Below, one piece after another: positions 54,685-64,000 of a stretch of DNA of 64,000 nucleotides. The translations under genes were made by a program, and so were the position numbers. Origin of the DNA: [Actinobacillus] rossii (GTDB taxonomy: Bacteria; Pseudomonadota; Gammaproteobacteria; Enterobacterales; Pasteurellaceae); NCBI GenBank assembly GCA_900444965.1, contig UFRQ01000003.1, positions 1,612,001-1,676,000 on the forward strand, read 5' to 3'. The notes beneath the pieces were generated by a model. It was not told the DNA's origin and did not search any database. It saw nothing but the letters and a program-made list of their open reading frames with translations. Each line of letters begins with the position of its first letter. Positions within the stretch are counted from its first letter, which is position 1.

Positions 54685-54831
54685 ATGAAAAAATTCATTT
54701 TAGTTGTGGTTAGCGCCGCATTTATCGCGGCTTGTTCGCAACCTAAAGATATTTATTTTAACGGTTCGGACGGTTCGCATTCAGGATTGAAATACGATAA
54801 AGCAAACGGCAGTTTTGGTCTTAATCATTAA
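54685..54831 (+). CDS. Small lipoprotein (48 residues)
   Basis: Starts directly after the glnS stop. MKKFILVVVSAAFIAACSQP carries a lipobox (IAAC, Cys at residue 17); the mature part reads KDIYFNGSDGSHSG and ends SFGLNH. It is followed by a terminator made of two facing uptake cores, so it is likely co-transcribed with glnS. Function unknown. Confidence 0.75.
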   Translation: MKKFILVVVSAAFIAACSQPKDIYFNGSDGSHSGLKYDKANGSFGLNH

Positions 54832-54840
54832 TTAACAATC

Positions 54841-54870
54841 AAAGTGCGGTCAATTTTGACCGCACTTTTT
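54841..54870. terminator. Terminator formed by two inverted uptake sequences
   Basis: AAAGTGCGGTCAA, a TTT-like loop and its complement TTGACCGCACTTT, followed by more T. Two full uptake cores face each other, an arrangement well known in H. influenzae. Confidence 0.92.
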
Positions 54871-54879
54871 CTTCATAAT

Positions 54880-55311
54880 ATGACAAAATTTTGGGAAACA
54901 AAATCACTCACAGAAATGACGACTGACGAGTGGGAAGCCTTATGTGATGGCTGTGGAAAATGTTGTTATCGTAAATTTATTGAAGGGCGCGGTAAACGAG
55001 AAAAACTGTATTATACGCGAATTGCTTGCGATTTATTGGATTTAACAACAGGGAAGTGCGGTGATTATTTGAATCGTTTTAAATTAGACACCGAATGCAC
55101 TAAATTGACTAAGAAAAACTTACCGCAATTTGGCTGGTTGCCGAAGACTTGTGCTTATCGTTTACTTTATGAAGGAAAGCCTTTATTTGACTGGCATCCT
55201 TTGATTTCGGGTAATCCCAATTCAGTGAAATTAGCGGATATCCAAATCGCCAACGGCATACACGAAAAAGATGTAATTGATTGGTTTGAATTTATTATTG
55301 ATGAACATTAA
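54880..55311 (+). CDS. YcgN-family protein (UPF0260)
   Basis: 143 residues from the ATG at 54880; the longer frame overlaps the terminator and is rejected. Typical cysteine motifs CDGCGKCCYRK, RIACDLLDLTTGKCGDY, C-T-K-L-T and WLPKTCAYRLLYEG indicate a zinc/iron-sulphur (CxxCxxxCC) protein of the YkgJ type. Function not established. Confidence 0.9.
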   Translation: MTKFWETKSLTEMTTDEWEALCDGCGKCCYRKFIEGRGKREKLYYTRIACDLLDLTTGKCGDYLNRFKLDTECTKLTKKNLPQFGWLPKTCAYRLLYEGKPLFDWHPLISGNPNSVKLADIQIANGIHEKDVIDWFEFIIDEH

Positions 55312-55316
55312 TGAAT

Positions 55317-55340
55317 AGGGCGAACATTATTGTTCGCCCT
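55317..55340. terminator. Bidirectional terminator
   Basis: Stem AGGGCGAACA / TGTTCGCCCT with a TTAT loop between the convergent ycgN and dedA genes. Confidence 0.88.
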
Positions 55341-55345
55341 GATTT

Positions 55346-55960
55346 CTATTTTTCAACTTGCTTATCTTTTTTCGCTTTATACACTTTCCAACCAATGAAA
55401 GCAGCAAGTAACGCTAATATGACATAAATGCCTGATTGTCCTGTTTTAATCTGCTCGGCAAGCCATTCACGATTGTTTGCCCCGTGTTCACCAAGATAGA
55501 CCCAAATGGGCACAGAAATAATCGCCGCACAAAAATCGAGTAATACAAAACGAGTATAGCTAACGCGACGAGTAATCCCTGAAACCATATAGATTGGTGC
55601 GCGCAATCCCGGCAAGAAACGTGCGACAAAAAGCACGCGATTGCCATATTTATCAAATTTTTCACGCACCATCCGCAAACGCTGTAATGTTAAAATTTTA
55701 CGCATAGGACGGAAACGAAGAATTTTCACGCCGTAAATTCGACCAAGCCAATACATTGTGCTATCACCCGCTAATACACCGATCATCGAAACCACAAGCA
55801 TCATATGAACATTGACATTTTCGGGATAAAGCCCTGCAATAATACCGCCGGAAACCAGCGTAATATCTTCAGGAATAGGTACACCAAAACCACAAATAAT
55901 CAGTACAAAAAGTACAGCCCAATAACCGTAATCAGTAAAAAAAGTAACTAATAAATCCAT
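55346..55960 (-). CDS. DedA-family membrane protein
   Basis: 204 residues from the ATG at 55958-55960 (MDLLVTFFTDYGYWAVLFVL); seven earlier residues are unlikely. Motifs include FGVPIPEDITLVSGGIIAG, GDSTMYWLGRIYG and the conserved FVARFLPGLRAPIYMVSGITRR. DedA proteins support membrane and lipid homeostasis, probably as undecaprenyl-phosphate or lipid flippases. Confidence 0.9.
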   Translation of the reverse strand: MDLLVTFFTDYGYWAVLFVLIICGFGVPIPEDITLVSGGIIAGLYPENVNVHMMLVVSMIGVLAGDSTMYWLGRIYGVKILRFRPMRKILTLQRLRMVREKFDKYGNRVLFVARFLPGLRAPIYMVSGITRRVSYTRFVLLDFCAAIISVPIWVYLGEHGANNREWLAEQIKTGQSGIYVILALLAAFIGWKVYKAKKDKQVEK

Positions 55961-56151
55961 ACGCAATCCTAACTGTAACATCGCGGTCTATTTTGCCTTT
56001 TCTTACATAAAATTGCTAGTTTAAATTTGCTTTTAAGGTCAGAATTCATTATAATCCGCGGTCTCAACATTCAAGTTGAGCAAATTATGGGGAATTGCTG
56101 GGTCGCCTGCAATTTCTGTCAATCTTAATCTTACTTAAAGAGAACATTAAA

Positions 56152-56439
56152 ATGGCATTTAAATTTAACGCTGAAGTTCGTACAGCGCAAGGTAAGGGTG
56201 CGAGCCGCCGCCTGCGTCATAATGGTCAAATTCCTGCTATCGTTTACGGTGGTAAAGAAGAGCCGGTTTCAATCGTATTAAACCACGATGAATTAAACAA
56301 CGCACAAGTTCACGATTCTTTCTATTCAGACGTGATCACATTGGTTATCAACGGTAAAGAAGTTGCAGTTAAAGTACAAGCAATGCAACGTCACCCATTC
56401 AAACCAAAATTAGTGCATATTGACTTCAAACGCGCGTAA
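56152..56439 (+). CDS. rplY: Ribosomal protein L25
   Basis: 95 residues, the short enterobacterial type. From the ATG at 56152 ([20 protein letters not shown]) it contains [18 protein letters not shown] and [20 protein letters not shown]. It binds 5S rRNA. A short hairpin (CTCAAC...GTTGAG near 56063) lies in the leader and could allow autoregulation. Confidence 0.96.
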   Translation: MAFKFNAEVRTAQGKGASRRLRHNGQIPAIVYGGKEEPVSIVLNHDELNNAQVHDSFYSDVITLVINGKEVAVKVQAMQRHPFKPKLVHIDFKRA

Positions 56440-56560
56440 TCCAGTATTTACTAAGGATTTAACGCTGTTTGTTCCGAAATTATGGCTGATATTACCGTAT
56501 TATTACGGTAATAAGCTCAATAAGTTATGAAATAATTTCGGCGTATTTTTCAGAATAAAT

Positions 56561-56594
56561 AAAAAGCTCTTTTGTATAAACAAAAGAGCTTTTT
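56561..56594. terminator. Terminator after rplY
   Basis: Perfect 14-bp stem AAAAAGCTCTTTTG with its complement and a 6-base loop, T run following. Confidence 0.9.
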
Positions 56595-56857
56595 TTATAG
56601 TTTTATCAGTGAGTTGCAGAAAATACTCAGCGTTGTTTTCACATATATTCTAAAGTATCTCAGTATCGGTTTTATTTTGTGTAAATTAAGAATAACTCAA
56701 AGTAAATGGCATAACATGATGTGAACGCTGTTGCTTGAGTTCATATAAATCATATTTAGTTTATAAGTTCATCCATAATTTAGCAGTGCTAATTTCGGCT
56801 TCTTCAAATAACTTAGGATATATGATCATTATCATATATCCTGAAGATTATTTTTAT
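56595..56857. other. Gene-free AT-rich stretch
   Basis: 263 bases between the rplY terminator and the antitoxin stop. ATATGATCATTATCATAT near 56819 is a palindrome-like sequence of unknown use. No gene seen. Confidence 0.4.
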
Positions 56858-57160
56858 TTATAAATTGAAAGTGACAGTTTTTCCTGTAGGTAATTCAACA
56901 GATAAACTTAATGCTCCGCCCATTGCTTCTACATAACGTTTGACTGATGACAACTTGATGTCATTCCCTCTTTTTTCTAAAGCAACAATTGATGGCTGTT
57001 TAATGTTTAGAGCTTCTGCCATTTGCTGTTGTGACATTTCAAATTCTTCACGGATGCGATGAAGTTGTAACTCCATACGCATTTCTTCTGCCATGGCTTT
57101 GACATGAGCACGTTTTTCAGCTGGAAGTTCATTCATTAATTTTTTAAATTTTACGCTCAT
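56858..57160 (-). CDS. HigA-type antitoxin (XRE family)
   Basis: 100 residues from the ATG at 57158-57160 (MSVKFKKLMNELPAEKRAHV); an earlier start is inside the toxin gene. Helix-turn-helix in EEFEMSQQQMAEALNIKQPSIVALEKRG, and a C-terminal strand region (GGALSLSVELPTGKTVTFNL) of the HigA2-like group. It neutralises the toxin and represses the pair. It overlaps the toxin gene by 17 bases, in toxin-first order. Confidence 0.85.
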   Translation of the reverse strand: MSVKFKKLMNELPAEKRAHVKAMAEEMRMELQLHRIREEFEMSQQQMAEALNIKQPSIVALEKRGNDIKLSSVKRYVEAMGGALSLSVELPTGKTVTFNL

Positions 57161-57527
57161 TTTTTTGCTCCTGAGAGAAATTTGAAAGGTAATTATCATA
57201 GGTTTGTTCAGCTAATGTGATCATCTCTTGATAAAAGCGTTTTTCTTGTTTACCTTTCTTATTTCCGCCGCATAAAACAATAGCTTGTCTAATAGGGTCG
57301 AAAATAAAGAATAAACGAAATACTGATAATTTGGATTGTACGCGCAATTCTTTTAAATTAGGGTATTTTGAACCTTGAATAGTATCTACATATGGTCTAC
57401 CTAATTGTGGACCTTCTGTTGATAATAATTCAAGTGCGGCATAGATTTTTAATAGATCATCTTCCACTAAAGAGTCAAACCAATTCAAAAGTGGGTCTTG
57501 TAAAATGACTTCCCATTCTTGCTTCAT
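57144..57527 (-). CDS. HigB-type toxin (RelE superfamily)
   Basis: 127 residues. WEVILQDPLLNWFDSLVEDD, LGRPYVDTIQGSKYPNLKELRVQSKLSVFRLFFIFDPIRQAIVLCGGNKKGK and KRFYQEMITLAEQTYDNYL are the classic phage-derived Gp49/HigB pattern with the catalytic Arg/Lys-rich strands. These toxins cut mRNA on the ribosome. First gene of the pair. Confidence 0.87.
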   Translation of the reverse strand: MKQEWEVILQDPLLNWFDSLVEDDLLKIYAALELLSTEGPQLGRPYVDTIQGSKYPNLKELRVQSKLSVFRLFFIFDPIRQAIVLCGGNKKGKQEKRFYQEMITLAEQTYDNYLSNFSQEQKNERKI

Positions 57528-57988
57528 ACACTTATTATCTTTTGCTATTACTTATATAGATTTTAATCTATATAAACTTTAAATACAATAATAATTTACT
57601 TTTCATTTTCTTTAATTTTATACTGTTCGCTAGTCTTTACGTCATAATTCAAAGAATGGTTCTTAATAAATATCATCAATACGATAAAAGGGAAAATACA
57701 CAACAAATAATGACCGCACTTTAACAAAAGCTAAAACTAAAATTAGTGATATAGTCGATCAAAACAAAAAGATCAAAATACTTCTTGCATCCGTACAGCA
57801 ATCGTGTTCTAATGCAATCCGCTAAACAGTAGTTTAAGAGTAGTTAGTCATTAAAGTTCTTCCCATTACAAGTTTTAAATTTGTTTCTTGAAGTTTCTCT
57901 CAATTTCCATCTCGATTAAAGTTCACGTTATTAGCATCACCGCTTGATTCAAGCATACAAATTTAAAATACAAAATAAGGAAGACAAT
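57528..57988. promoter_or_regulatory. Long leader and promoter region of the cold-shock gene
   Basis: 461 bases without a gene. The last 150 or so bases probably form the long 5' untranslated leader typical of cspA-type genes, which folds differently in the cold. An uptake core complement is at about 57713. No specific leader box can be claimed. Confidence 0.45.
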
Positions 57989-58198
57989 ATGTCTAAATTA
58001 AATGGCTTAGTAAAATGGTTTAACGCAGATAAAGGTTTTGGTTTCATCACCCCGTCAACAGGTGGCAAAGATCTTTTTGTTCATTTCTCAGCAATCATGG
58101 GAAATAATTACCGCACTTTAAAAGAAGGCGACAAAGTAGAGTATAATGTACAAGACTCTCCACGTGGTCCTTCAGCCGTAGATGTGGCAGTGATTTAA
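57989..58198 (+). CDS. Cold-shock protein, CspA type
   Basis: 69 residues from the ATG at 57989 with AAGGAAG upstream. RNP1 (KGFGFITP) and RNP2 (DLFVHFSAI) are intact; the protein is an RNA chaperone. The long leader suggests cold-regulated expression. Strong terminator at 58219. Confidence 0.92.
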   Translation: MSKLNGLVKWFNADKGFGFITPSTGGKDLFVHFSAIMGNNYRTLKEGDKVEYNVQDSPRGPSAVDVAVI

Positions 58199-58218
58199 TA
58201 CCGGTTTTATGCTTATAG

Positions 58219-58245
58219 CCCCTTTTTATAAAAGGGGTTTTTTAT
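58219..58245 (+). terminator. Terminator after the cold-shock gene
   Basis: CCCCTTTT / AAAAGGGG stem with a 3-base loop and T run. Confidence 0.9.
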
Positions 58246-58492
58246 ATTATCTAATCGCCTTATCCTCCCTATTTCTAATTCATTACAATTTATAATGTAA
58301 ATTAATGTAAATTATTGTAAATTTCCGGCTATTTCATTGATTCAGAACAACACAGGCACTATAATTTCGCCTAATTTATTTAGGACAAATTTCAACGAAA
58401 AAATCGGTAATTTTTTGCGAAGGCGAGTTTTGCTAAGAATATCTAGTTTTTTCAGAGTAATTTTTTTATTATTCTTTTTATAAGGAAACAAC

Positions 58493-61400
58493 ATGAATAA
58501 AATTTTCAAAGTGATTTATAACCATGCGGCACAACGCTTCGATGTGGTTTCAGAATTAACAAAATCAAACGGTAAATCATCATCAACGACAGATAACCGT
58601 ATTGAGCCAAGCAAAGCATTATTAGCACTTGGTGTGGCGGGTGCGGCGTTATTGGGGACGACTGATGCGATGGCAGTAATATCTGTTACTCAACCCAAAG
58701 TAGGTGTTTCAGGTGTGATATCGGGTACTAATGCGAAGAATAATGGGGATGCCCCTTTATATATCAGTACGCCTGAAGGGAATACTTATGGTACTACCGT
58801 TCTGATTGGTAATAATACTTCAAATAAAAATAATGGTGGCGGTTCCGTTATTATTGGTGACTCTGCTAAAGGTGACAATCTCTCTGTTGTGATTGGTCGA
58901 CAAGCTAAATCTGAAGGGCAACAGGATGTTGTTATCGGTGCAGGTGCTGAACAACGTAATACTAGTTCAACATCTTACTCTACCGTGATTGGTCGTGGGG
59001 CTATCGTAGGTTCAAACGGTACTGTTGCGGTTGCAATTGGTTACCAGTCATTAGCTAATAATTCTCATGCAACCACAATTGGTGCTAATTCTGTGGCTAA
59101 CGGAGTAGCAGCTACTGCAATCGGTTATAAGGCATTAGCATTAGGTAATTCAGGGGTCGCTGTGGGATTTGGTGCTAATGCATCAGGGCCAAACTCTCAA
59201 GCAATTGGTGTAAATTCTTGTGCAACAATGAACTCTGCTTTAGCATTCGGTTCAACGGCTAAAGCGTTTAAAGAGCACGCTGTTGCTATTGGTTCGGTTG
59301 CTAATGCAAACGGTACCAATGGTGCTATTGCTATTGGTTGGACCTCTGGAACAACAGGCGAGTCGGGTATTGCAATTGGTCCGGTTGCCGGATCTCACGG
59401 AGAACGAGCTGTCGCTATTGGTCGTTCTGCAACAGCAAATGGTACTCGCTCGACAGCAGTTGGTACAATTGCGCGAACACTAGGTGATTATTCTGTTGCT
59501 ATGGGTGCCCGTGCTAATACTGCTTTAACAGCAACAAACTCAATTGCTATGGGTAACGTATCAACTGTTTCAGGTTCAAACTCAATCAGTATTGGTCCAA
59601 ACTCAAATGTAACAGGTAACACCTCTATTGCTGTAGGTGCAGGCAACGTAGTAACCGGTAACAACTCAGGTGTATTCGGTGACCCATCTTATGTTTCTGG
59701 TGATGGTTCATATTCAATAGGTAACAACAATACCATTACTACCAGAGATACTTTTGTTCTGGGTAGTGGTATTAACCGTGCTGATGATTTAACCTCTAAT
59801 TTAAGTGGCACTGTCGCAAACTCAGTTTATTTAGGTGCAGATTCTGAAGTAACAGCAGGTGCAGCAGCGACAGCGGGTGAATTAAAAGCAAATACATCAG
59901 CACAAACAACGGATGTGGCAACCACAGCAGGTGCAACCGGTACAGTGACAACAGCAACAGTAGGTTCATTAACTTATAGTGGCTTCCAAGGTGCAACATC
60001 AGTCGGTGGTGTGGCAGTGGGGGCGGCAGGAACAGAACGTCGTATTCAAAGCTTGGCGGCAGGTGAGATCTCTGCAACTTCAACAGACGCAATCAACGGT
60101 TCACAGTTATATGCAACTAATAAAGTGTTAGGTAACGTTTATAACTCAACGACTGCTGCATTAGGTGGCACAGTTACTCCAACAGATACTGCAGGTAACT
60201 TTAAGGTTTCTTACGACCTAACGGGCAACAATCCAAGTACAAGCGGATCAACAGGCACAACTTATAACAATGTTGGTGCAGCATTGACAGCACTCAGTGA
60301 AGCGGTAAACCAACCAATTACATTTACTGCAGATAAAGGCTCAACGACACGTGAACTTGGCAGTACTCTAAAAATTGTATCAGGCAGTGCTACAGATACA
60401 TCAACGGATAATTTACTAACGAATGTTACAAAAGATGGGACAATTGAGATTAGTTTTGCGACTAAACCAACATTTACCAATGTTACTGTTAAAGATACGT
60501 TAGACGTTGGTCCTGTGACTATCAAGCAAACAGGTATTGATGCAGGTAACACAACGATTACCCATGTTGCGCCGGGTAAGAATCCAACTGATGCAGTAAA
60601 CTTAAGCCAATTAAATGCATCAAAATCAGTTGTAACAGCAGGTAACCAAACTTCAATCACAACCTCTCCAAATGCAGATGGCAGCACAAACTATAAAGTA
60701 GATGTGACGACCGGTACATCATCAGTAAGTGATGGTAAAGCGAAAGATGCAGAAGGTAATACTGTTGCAGCAGGTAAAGCGGTAGCAAATGTTGCAAACG
60801 GCGCAGTGGCAACGATTTCAGATGTTGTAAATACCATCAACGACGTTTACTGGAATACAGTAGCAGGTAATGTAACAGGTACAAACGGTGAGTTTAAATC
60901 AGATGCGACAGCGAAAGTGAAAGCAGGCGATACAGTAACTCACAACGCAGGTCAAAATATTAAGATTGAGCAAACAGGCGCAACCTTCAATATTTCAACG
61001 ACAGCGAACGTGACATTTACGAATGCAGTAGTAAACAGCACATTATCTTTAGGCGATGTATCAGATGCATCAGCACCGGTTGTGAACATGACAGCAGTAA
61101 ATGCATCAACACCGAAAGTAAAAAATGTAAGTGCAATTGATGTTAATGGTTCAACCATCACGCACTTAGCACATAACTTACCAACTACAGTAAGTACAGG
61201 CGATGAAGCGACTTCAACTAAGTCACAAGCGGCACCGACAGTAACAGATGCACAAAAAACAAATGCAGCGACTTTAGGCGATGTATTAAATGCAGGCTGG
61301 AATTTAAGAACTGCGGATAAAGGCCCTTTAGATTTTGTTAAACCTTATGATACTGTTGAGTTCTTAAATGGTGAGGGTACATCTGTAGTTTCTAGTACTG

Positions 61401-64000
61401 ATGGTTCAGTTAATAAGATTCAGTATAACGTGAATGCAGATGGCAAAACGACTGAAATCACTTATGTAGATAAGGATGGTAATACAGTTACTAAGAATGC
61501 AGATGGTAAGTATAGTAAGGCCGATGGTTCACTATATACTGGTCCAGTTACTAGCCGGATTTCTGCAATTGGTCCAAAAGTTAATGGTGAGAATGCGACT
61601 GGCCCAATCAATTTAATCAACGGTGATACTACTACAGTAACAAATACAGGTAATGGTATTAAAGTTGAAGTAAATACTGGTGAAATTAAACCTGAAGATA
61701 ATGGTACTGTTACAGGTCCAAGAGCTAGTGCAATTGATGCATTAAAAACAGCCCAAGATGCATTTAATGCACTACCAGCTGATGCTACGGAAGAACATAA
61801 AAAAGCTGCTCAAGATAAAATCAATGCAGCACAAGATGCAGTTGAAAAAGCAGGTAACCAAGTAGCGACAGCACAAAATGTGGCTGATGCAATCAATGGT
61901 TCTGGTTGGAAAACGAACTCTACTACAGCGACGGGTGGTGCAACAGAAACTGTTGTTAATCCTGGTGAAACTGTCAACTTTGAAGCTGGCAAAAATATGC
62001 AAGTGACGCAAAAAGTTGAAAAAGATGCACTTACAGGTAAGGAAACAATTAGTTATACATACGGAACAAAAGATGATGTGTCATTTAACAGTGTTCAAAT
62101 CGGTGGTGTAACTAAAGATGGTAAAGTAGAAAACCCAATCACAATCAATTCTAAAGTTGATGGCGATAAAGTAGTTAATACTATTAGTAACTTAACTACG
62201 ACTTTACCAGATCCAAGTACAGTGAATGATGGTAAGTCAGGTACAGCACCAAGTAATCCTGTGACAACTAATGCAGCGACTTTAGGTGATGTATTAAATG
62301 CGGGTTGGAATTTACAAGGTAACGGTGAAGCAAAAGATTTTGTGAAACCTTATGATACAGTGAATTTTGCAAATGGTGCGGGTACAACTGCAGTTGTAAC
62401 ATCTGATGGTACAGTAAGTAAAGTGACTTATGATGTAGCTGTAGATAATAAAACAACTGAAATTACTTACACTAATGCAGCAGGCGATACGCTTTATAAA
62501 CAAGCAGATGATACATATAACACTAAACGTGATGGTTCGGGCAATACTGTCGCAGAAGACCAAATTACGGGTAGTCGAGTATCTGCGATCTTACCAAAAA
62601 CAAGCGTAAATGGTGATGAAGTAACAGGCCCTGTAAATATCGTTAATGGTGATACTACTACAGTAACAAATACAGCTAATGGTATTAAAGTTGAAGTAAA
62701 TACTGGTGAAATTAAACCTGAAGATAATGGTACTGTTACAGGTCCAAGAGCTAGTGCAATTGATGCATTAAAAACAGCTCAAGATGAACTGGCAGCGCTT
62801 CCTAAAAACGCAACTGAAGAACAGAAAAAAGCTGCTCAAGATAAAATCAAGGCAGCACAAGATGCAGTTGAAAAAGCAGGTAACCAAGTAGCGACAGCAC
62901 AAAATGTGGCTGATGCAATCAATGGTTCTGGTTGGACTGCAGCGGTTGACAAAACAGGTACGGGTGAATCTACTGATAAAGGTGGCGATAGCTTAGTGAA
63001 TCCGGGTGATACAGTGAAATTCATCGCAGGTGATAATATGAATATCACTAAAGATGGCTTGAATTACACTATCGCAACGAAGAAAGATGTGAAATTCGAC
63101 ACTGTTGCTGCAGATAAAGGCTTGACTATTGGCTCAGGTGACAATGCAGTAAATATGACACCAACGACAACAACGGTAGCGAATGGTGAAACTAAACCAG
63201 CAGTAAATATGAACGGTGCAACCTTAACTAACATCAGTTCTAATTTACCGAATACCACAAGTGTAGGTGACAAACCGACAACAAACGCACCGATTACGGC
63301 GCAAGAAGCTCAAGATTTAGCGAATAAATCAGGTAGCAACGCAGCGACTTTAGGTGATGTATTAAATGCGGGTTGGAATTTACAAGGTAACGGCGTAGCG
63401 AAAGACTTCGTGAAACCTTACGATACGGTGAACTTCGTGAACGGTGCAGGTACAACAGCTGAAGTGACTTCTAACGGTCAAGTAAGCAATGTGACTTACA
63501 ATGTGGCAGTGGATGACACAACAACTGAAATTACTTACACTGATGCGAAAGGCAACACACTTTACAAACAAGCAGACGGTACTTACAACACTGCTCGTGA
63601 CGGTAAAGGCACAACAGTGAAAGCAGGTGATGTAACAGGTAGCCGTGTATCAGCGAAAACTTCTCCATTAACCAATAATGCAGATGGTACTGTGAATACA
63701 CCGGCAAATCCTAATTCTCTTGCAACAGCAGGTGATGTAGCGAATGCTATCAACAACTCTGGCTTTACGTTGACAACATCAGCGTCTAAAGGCGAAGTTG
63801 AAGGCACAAGCAACTACAAAGTGAACCCAGGCAAAACGGTTACCGTTGATGCAGGTAAAAACATCAAAGTTACCCAAAAAGACGGTGTAGTGTCTGTCGC
63901 AACGAAAGACAATGTTGAATTCAGCAGCGTGAAAACGAATAAGATTGAAGCAGGTTCTGTCACTATTGACCAAAATGGTATTGATGCAGGTGGTAAGAAA
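58493..64000 (+). CDS. Trimeric autotransporter adhesin, C-terminus beyond the window
   Basis: Open for 1836 codons from the ATG at 58493 to the edge. It starts with an extended signal peptide region ([20 protein letters not shown]), hydrophobic part ending GTTDAMA near residue 62. Residues about 90-440 are YadA-type head repeats (xAIGxxAxAxG rungs such as [24 protein letters not shown]). A neck ([20 protein letters not shown]) is at about 520. Then follow stalk domains with Hia-like Trp-ring units starting [10 protein letters not shown] at about residues 930, 1266 and 1622. The membrane anchor lies outside the window. It should form a surface trimer binding host tissue or other cells. Ribosome site AAGGAAAC. 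Confidence 0.95.
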   Translation, partial: MNKIFKVIYNHAAQRFDVVSELTKSNGKSSSTTDNRIEPSKALLALGVAGAALLGTTDAMAVISVTQPKVGVSGVISGTNAKNNGDAPLYISTPEGNTYGTTVLIGNNTSNKNNGGGSVIIGDSAKGDNLSVVIGRQAKSEGQQDVVIGAGAEQRNTSSTSYSTVIGRGAIVGSNGTVAVAIGYQSLANNSHATTIGANSVANGVAATAIGYKALALGNSGVAVGFGANASGPNSQAIGVNSCATMNSALAFGSTAKAFKEHAVAIGSVANANGTNGAIAIGWTSGTTGESGIAIGPVAGSHGERAVAIGRSATANGTRSTAVGTIARTLGDYSVAMGARANTALTATNSIAMGNVSTVSGSNSISIGPNSNVTGNTSIAVGAGNVVTGNNSGVFGDPSYVSGDGSYSIGNNNTITTRDTFVLGSGINRADDLTSNLSGTVANSVYLGADSEVTAGAAATAGELKANTSAQTTDVATTAGATGTVTTATVGSLTYSGFQGATSVGGVAVGAAGTERRIQSLAAGEISATSTDAINGSQLYATNKVLGNVYNSTTAALGGTVTPTDTAGNFKVSYDLTGNNPSTSGSTGTTYNNVGAALTALSEAVNQPITFTADKGSTTRELGSTLKIVSGSATDTSTDNLLTNVTKDGTIEISFATKPTFTNVTVKDTLDVGPVTIKQTGIDAGNTTITHVAPGKNPTDAVNLSQLNASKSVVTAGNQTSITTSPNADGSTNYKVDVTTGTSSVSDGKAKDAEGNTVAAGKAVANVANGAVATISDVVNTINDVYWNTVAGNVTGTNGEFKSDATAKVKAGDTVTHNAGQNIKIEQTGATFNISTTANVTFTNAVVNSTLSLGDVSDASAPVVNMTAVNASTPKVKNVSAIDVNGSTITHLAHNLPTTVSTGDEATSTKSQAAPTVTDAQKTNAATLGDVLNAGWNLRTADKGPLDFVKPYDTVEFLNGEGTSVVSSTDGSVNKIQYNVNADGKTTEITYVDKDGNTVTKNADGKYSKADGSLYTGPVTSRISAIGPKVNGENATGPINLINGDTTTVTNTGNGIKVEVNTGEIKPEDNGTVTGPRASAIDALKTAQDAFNALPADATEEHKKAAQDKINAAQDAVEKAGNQVATAQNVADAINGSGWKTNSTTATGGATETVVNPGETVNFEAGKNMQVTQKVEKDALTGKETISYTYGTKDDVSFNSVQIGGVTKDGKVENPITINSKVDGDKVVNTISNLTTTLPDPSTVNDGKSGTAPSNPVTTNAATLGDVLNAGWNLQGNGEAKDFVKPYDTVNFANGAGTTAVVTSDGTVSKVTYDVAVDNKTTEITYTNAAGDTLYKQADDTYNTKRDGSGNTVAEDQITGSRVSAILPKTSVNGDEVTGPVNIVNGDTTTVTNTANGIKVEVNTGEIKPEDNGTVTGPRASAIDALKTAQDELAALPKNATEEQKKAAQDKIKAAQDAVEKAGNQVATAQNVADAINGSGWTAAVDKTGTGESTDKGGDSLVNPGDTVKFIAGDNMNITKDGLNYTIATKKDVKFDTVAADKGLTIGSGDNAVNMTPTTTTVANGETKPAVNMNGATLTNISSNLPNTTSVGDKPTTNAPITAQEAQDLANKSGSNAATLGDVLNAGWNLQGNGVAKDFVKPYDTVNFVNGAGTTAEVTSNGQVSNVTYNVAVDDTTTEITYTDAKGNTLYKQADGTYNTARDGKGTTVKAGDVTGSRVSAKTSPLTNNADGTVNTPANPNSLATAGDVANAINNSGFTLTTSASKGEVEGTSNYKVNPGKTVTVDAGKNIKVTQKDGVVSVATKDNVEFSSVKTNKIEAGSVTIDQNGIDAGGKK
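61622..62936 (+). repeat. Long in-frame duplication in the adhesin stalk (period 1026 bp)
   Basis: The segment 61622-61910 reappears at 62648-62936, nearly identical over most of its length and offset by exactly 1026 bases (342 codons). The preceding Trp-ring unit also recurs at 61265, 62273 and 63341. The stalk is therefore built from modules of about 340-355 residues. Confidence 0.85.

Noticed and set aside
58445..58492. Phase-variable homopolymer in front of the adhesin
   Set aside because: The longest T run is seven bases, interrupted and no more than expected from the local AT content.
60262..60687. Leftward frames of 60-140 residues inside the adhesin gene
   Set aside because: They are shadows of the repetitive Thr/Ala/Val-rich adhesin coding strand; amino-acid composition is low-complexity and no starts are supported.

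Overview
ORGANISM. The window is low in GC and almost certainly from a Pasteurellaceae genome of the Haemophilus/Aggregatibacter type. The Haemophilus-type DNA uptake core AAGTGCGGT (or its complement) recurs inside genes and between them, sometimes as a facing pair forming a terminator (54841-54870). Core genes (topA, glnS, rplY, dapD, fnr, uspE, two tandem ferritins, rimI-holD-rsmC) read like H. influenzae proteins. A 15-base remnant at 5824-5838 equals the 3' end of a Haemophilus tmRNA as I remember it.

LAYOUT. (1) 1-5356: P2-type phage head module with genes M, N, O leftward and P, Q rightward, ended by a terminator, a direct-repeat cluster and the tmRNA 3'-end remnant, which is probably an attachment site. 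(2) 6057-8716: a P4-type tyrosine integrase abuts nrdD, which has lost its C-terminal third including the glycyl-radical site, although its NrdR boxes and FNR box are intact. (3) 9013-23922: a complete glucuronide/hexuronate catabolic region: uxuA, a GPH-type sugar transporter, uidA, uxuR, a TRAP uptake system, uxuB, uxaC, kdgK, eda and a GntP-family permease. (4) 23971-36392: rimI, holD and a beheaded rsmC, then three full and one partial copy of a 1201-bp IS481-type insertion sequence. Between them lie a broken alpA-type regulator, an edd fragment cut at both ends, a P2/HP1-like prophage early/regulatory block (Cro-like, CI-like and Ogr-like proteins and a probable ANR-family regulator), and an AlbA_2/HATPase protein with a 12-bp tandem repeat. 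(5) 36400-46740: uspE, fnr, ferritins, transporters, dapD, a repeat-rich lipoprotein, ycgL, topA, cspD. (6) 46890-48090: a fifth IS copy, the only one with a clear target duplication. (7) 48112-58198: an outer-membrane factor with macB and macA, glnS, ycgN, a DedA protein, rplY, a HigBA-like toxin-antitoxin pair and a cold-shock gene. (8) 58493 to the window end: a trimeric autotransporter adhesin, at least 1836 residues, still open at the edge.

HOW IT WORKS TOGETHER. beta-Glucuronides or free uronates enter through the GPH and TRAP transporters. UidA releases glucuronate; UxaC, UxuB, UxuA, KdgK and Eda take it to pyruvate and glyceraldehyde 3-phosphate. The uxuA/uidB divergent promoter carries a perfect CRP site flanked by two UxuR-like operators. 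Eda is intact, but the only edd sequence here is a fragment, so the gluconate (Entner-Doudoroff) branch looks broken while the uronate branch looks whole. Four of the five IS copies lack matching flanks, and nrdD, edd and rsmC are all truncated at mobile-element junctions, so the segment 5-36 kb looks like the product of several rearrangements between islands and IS copies.
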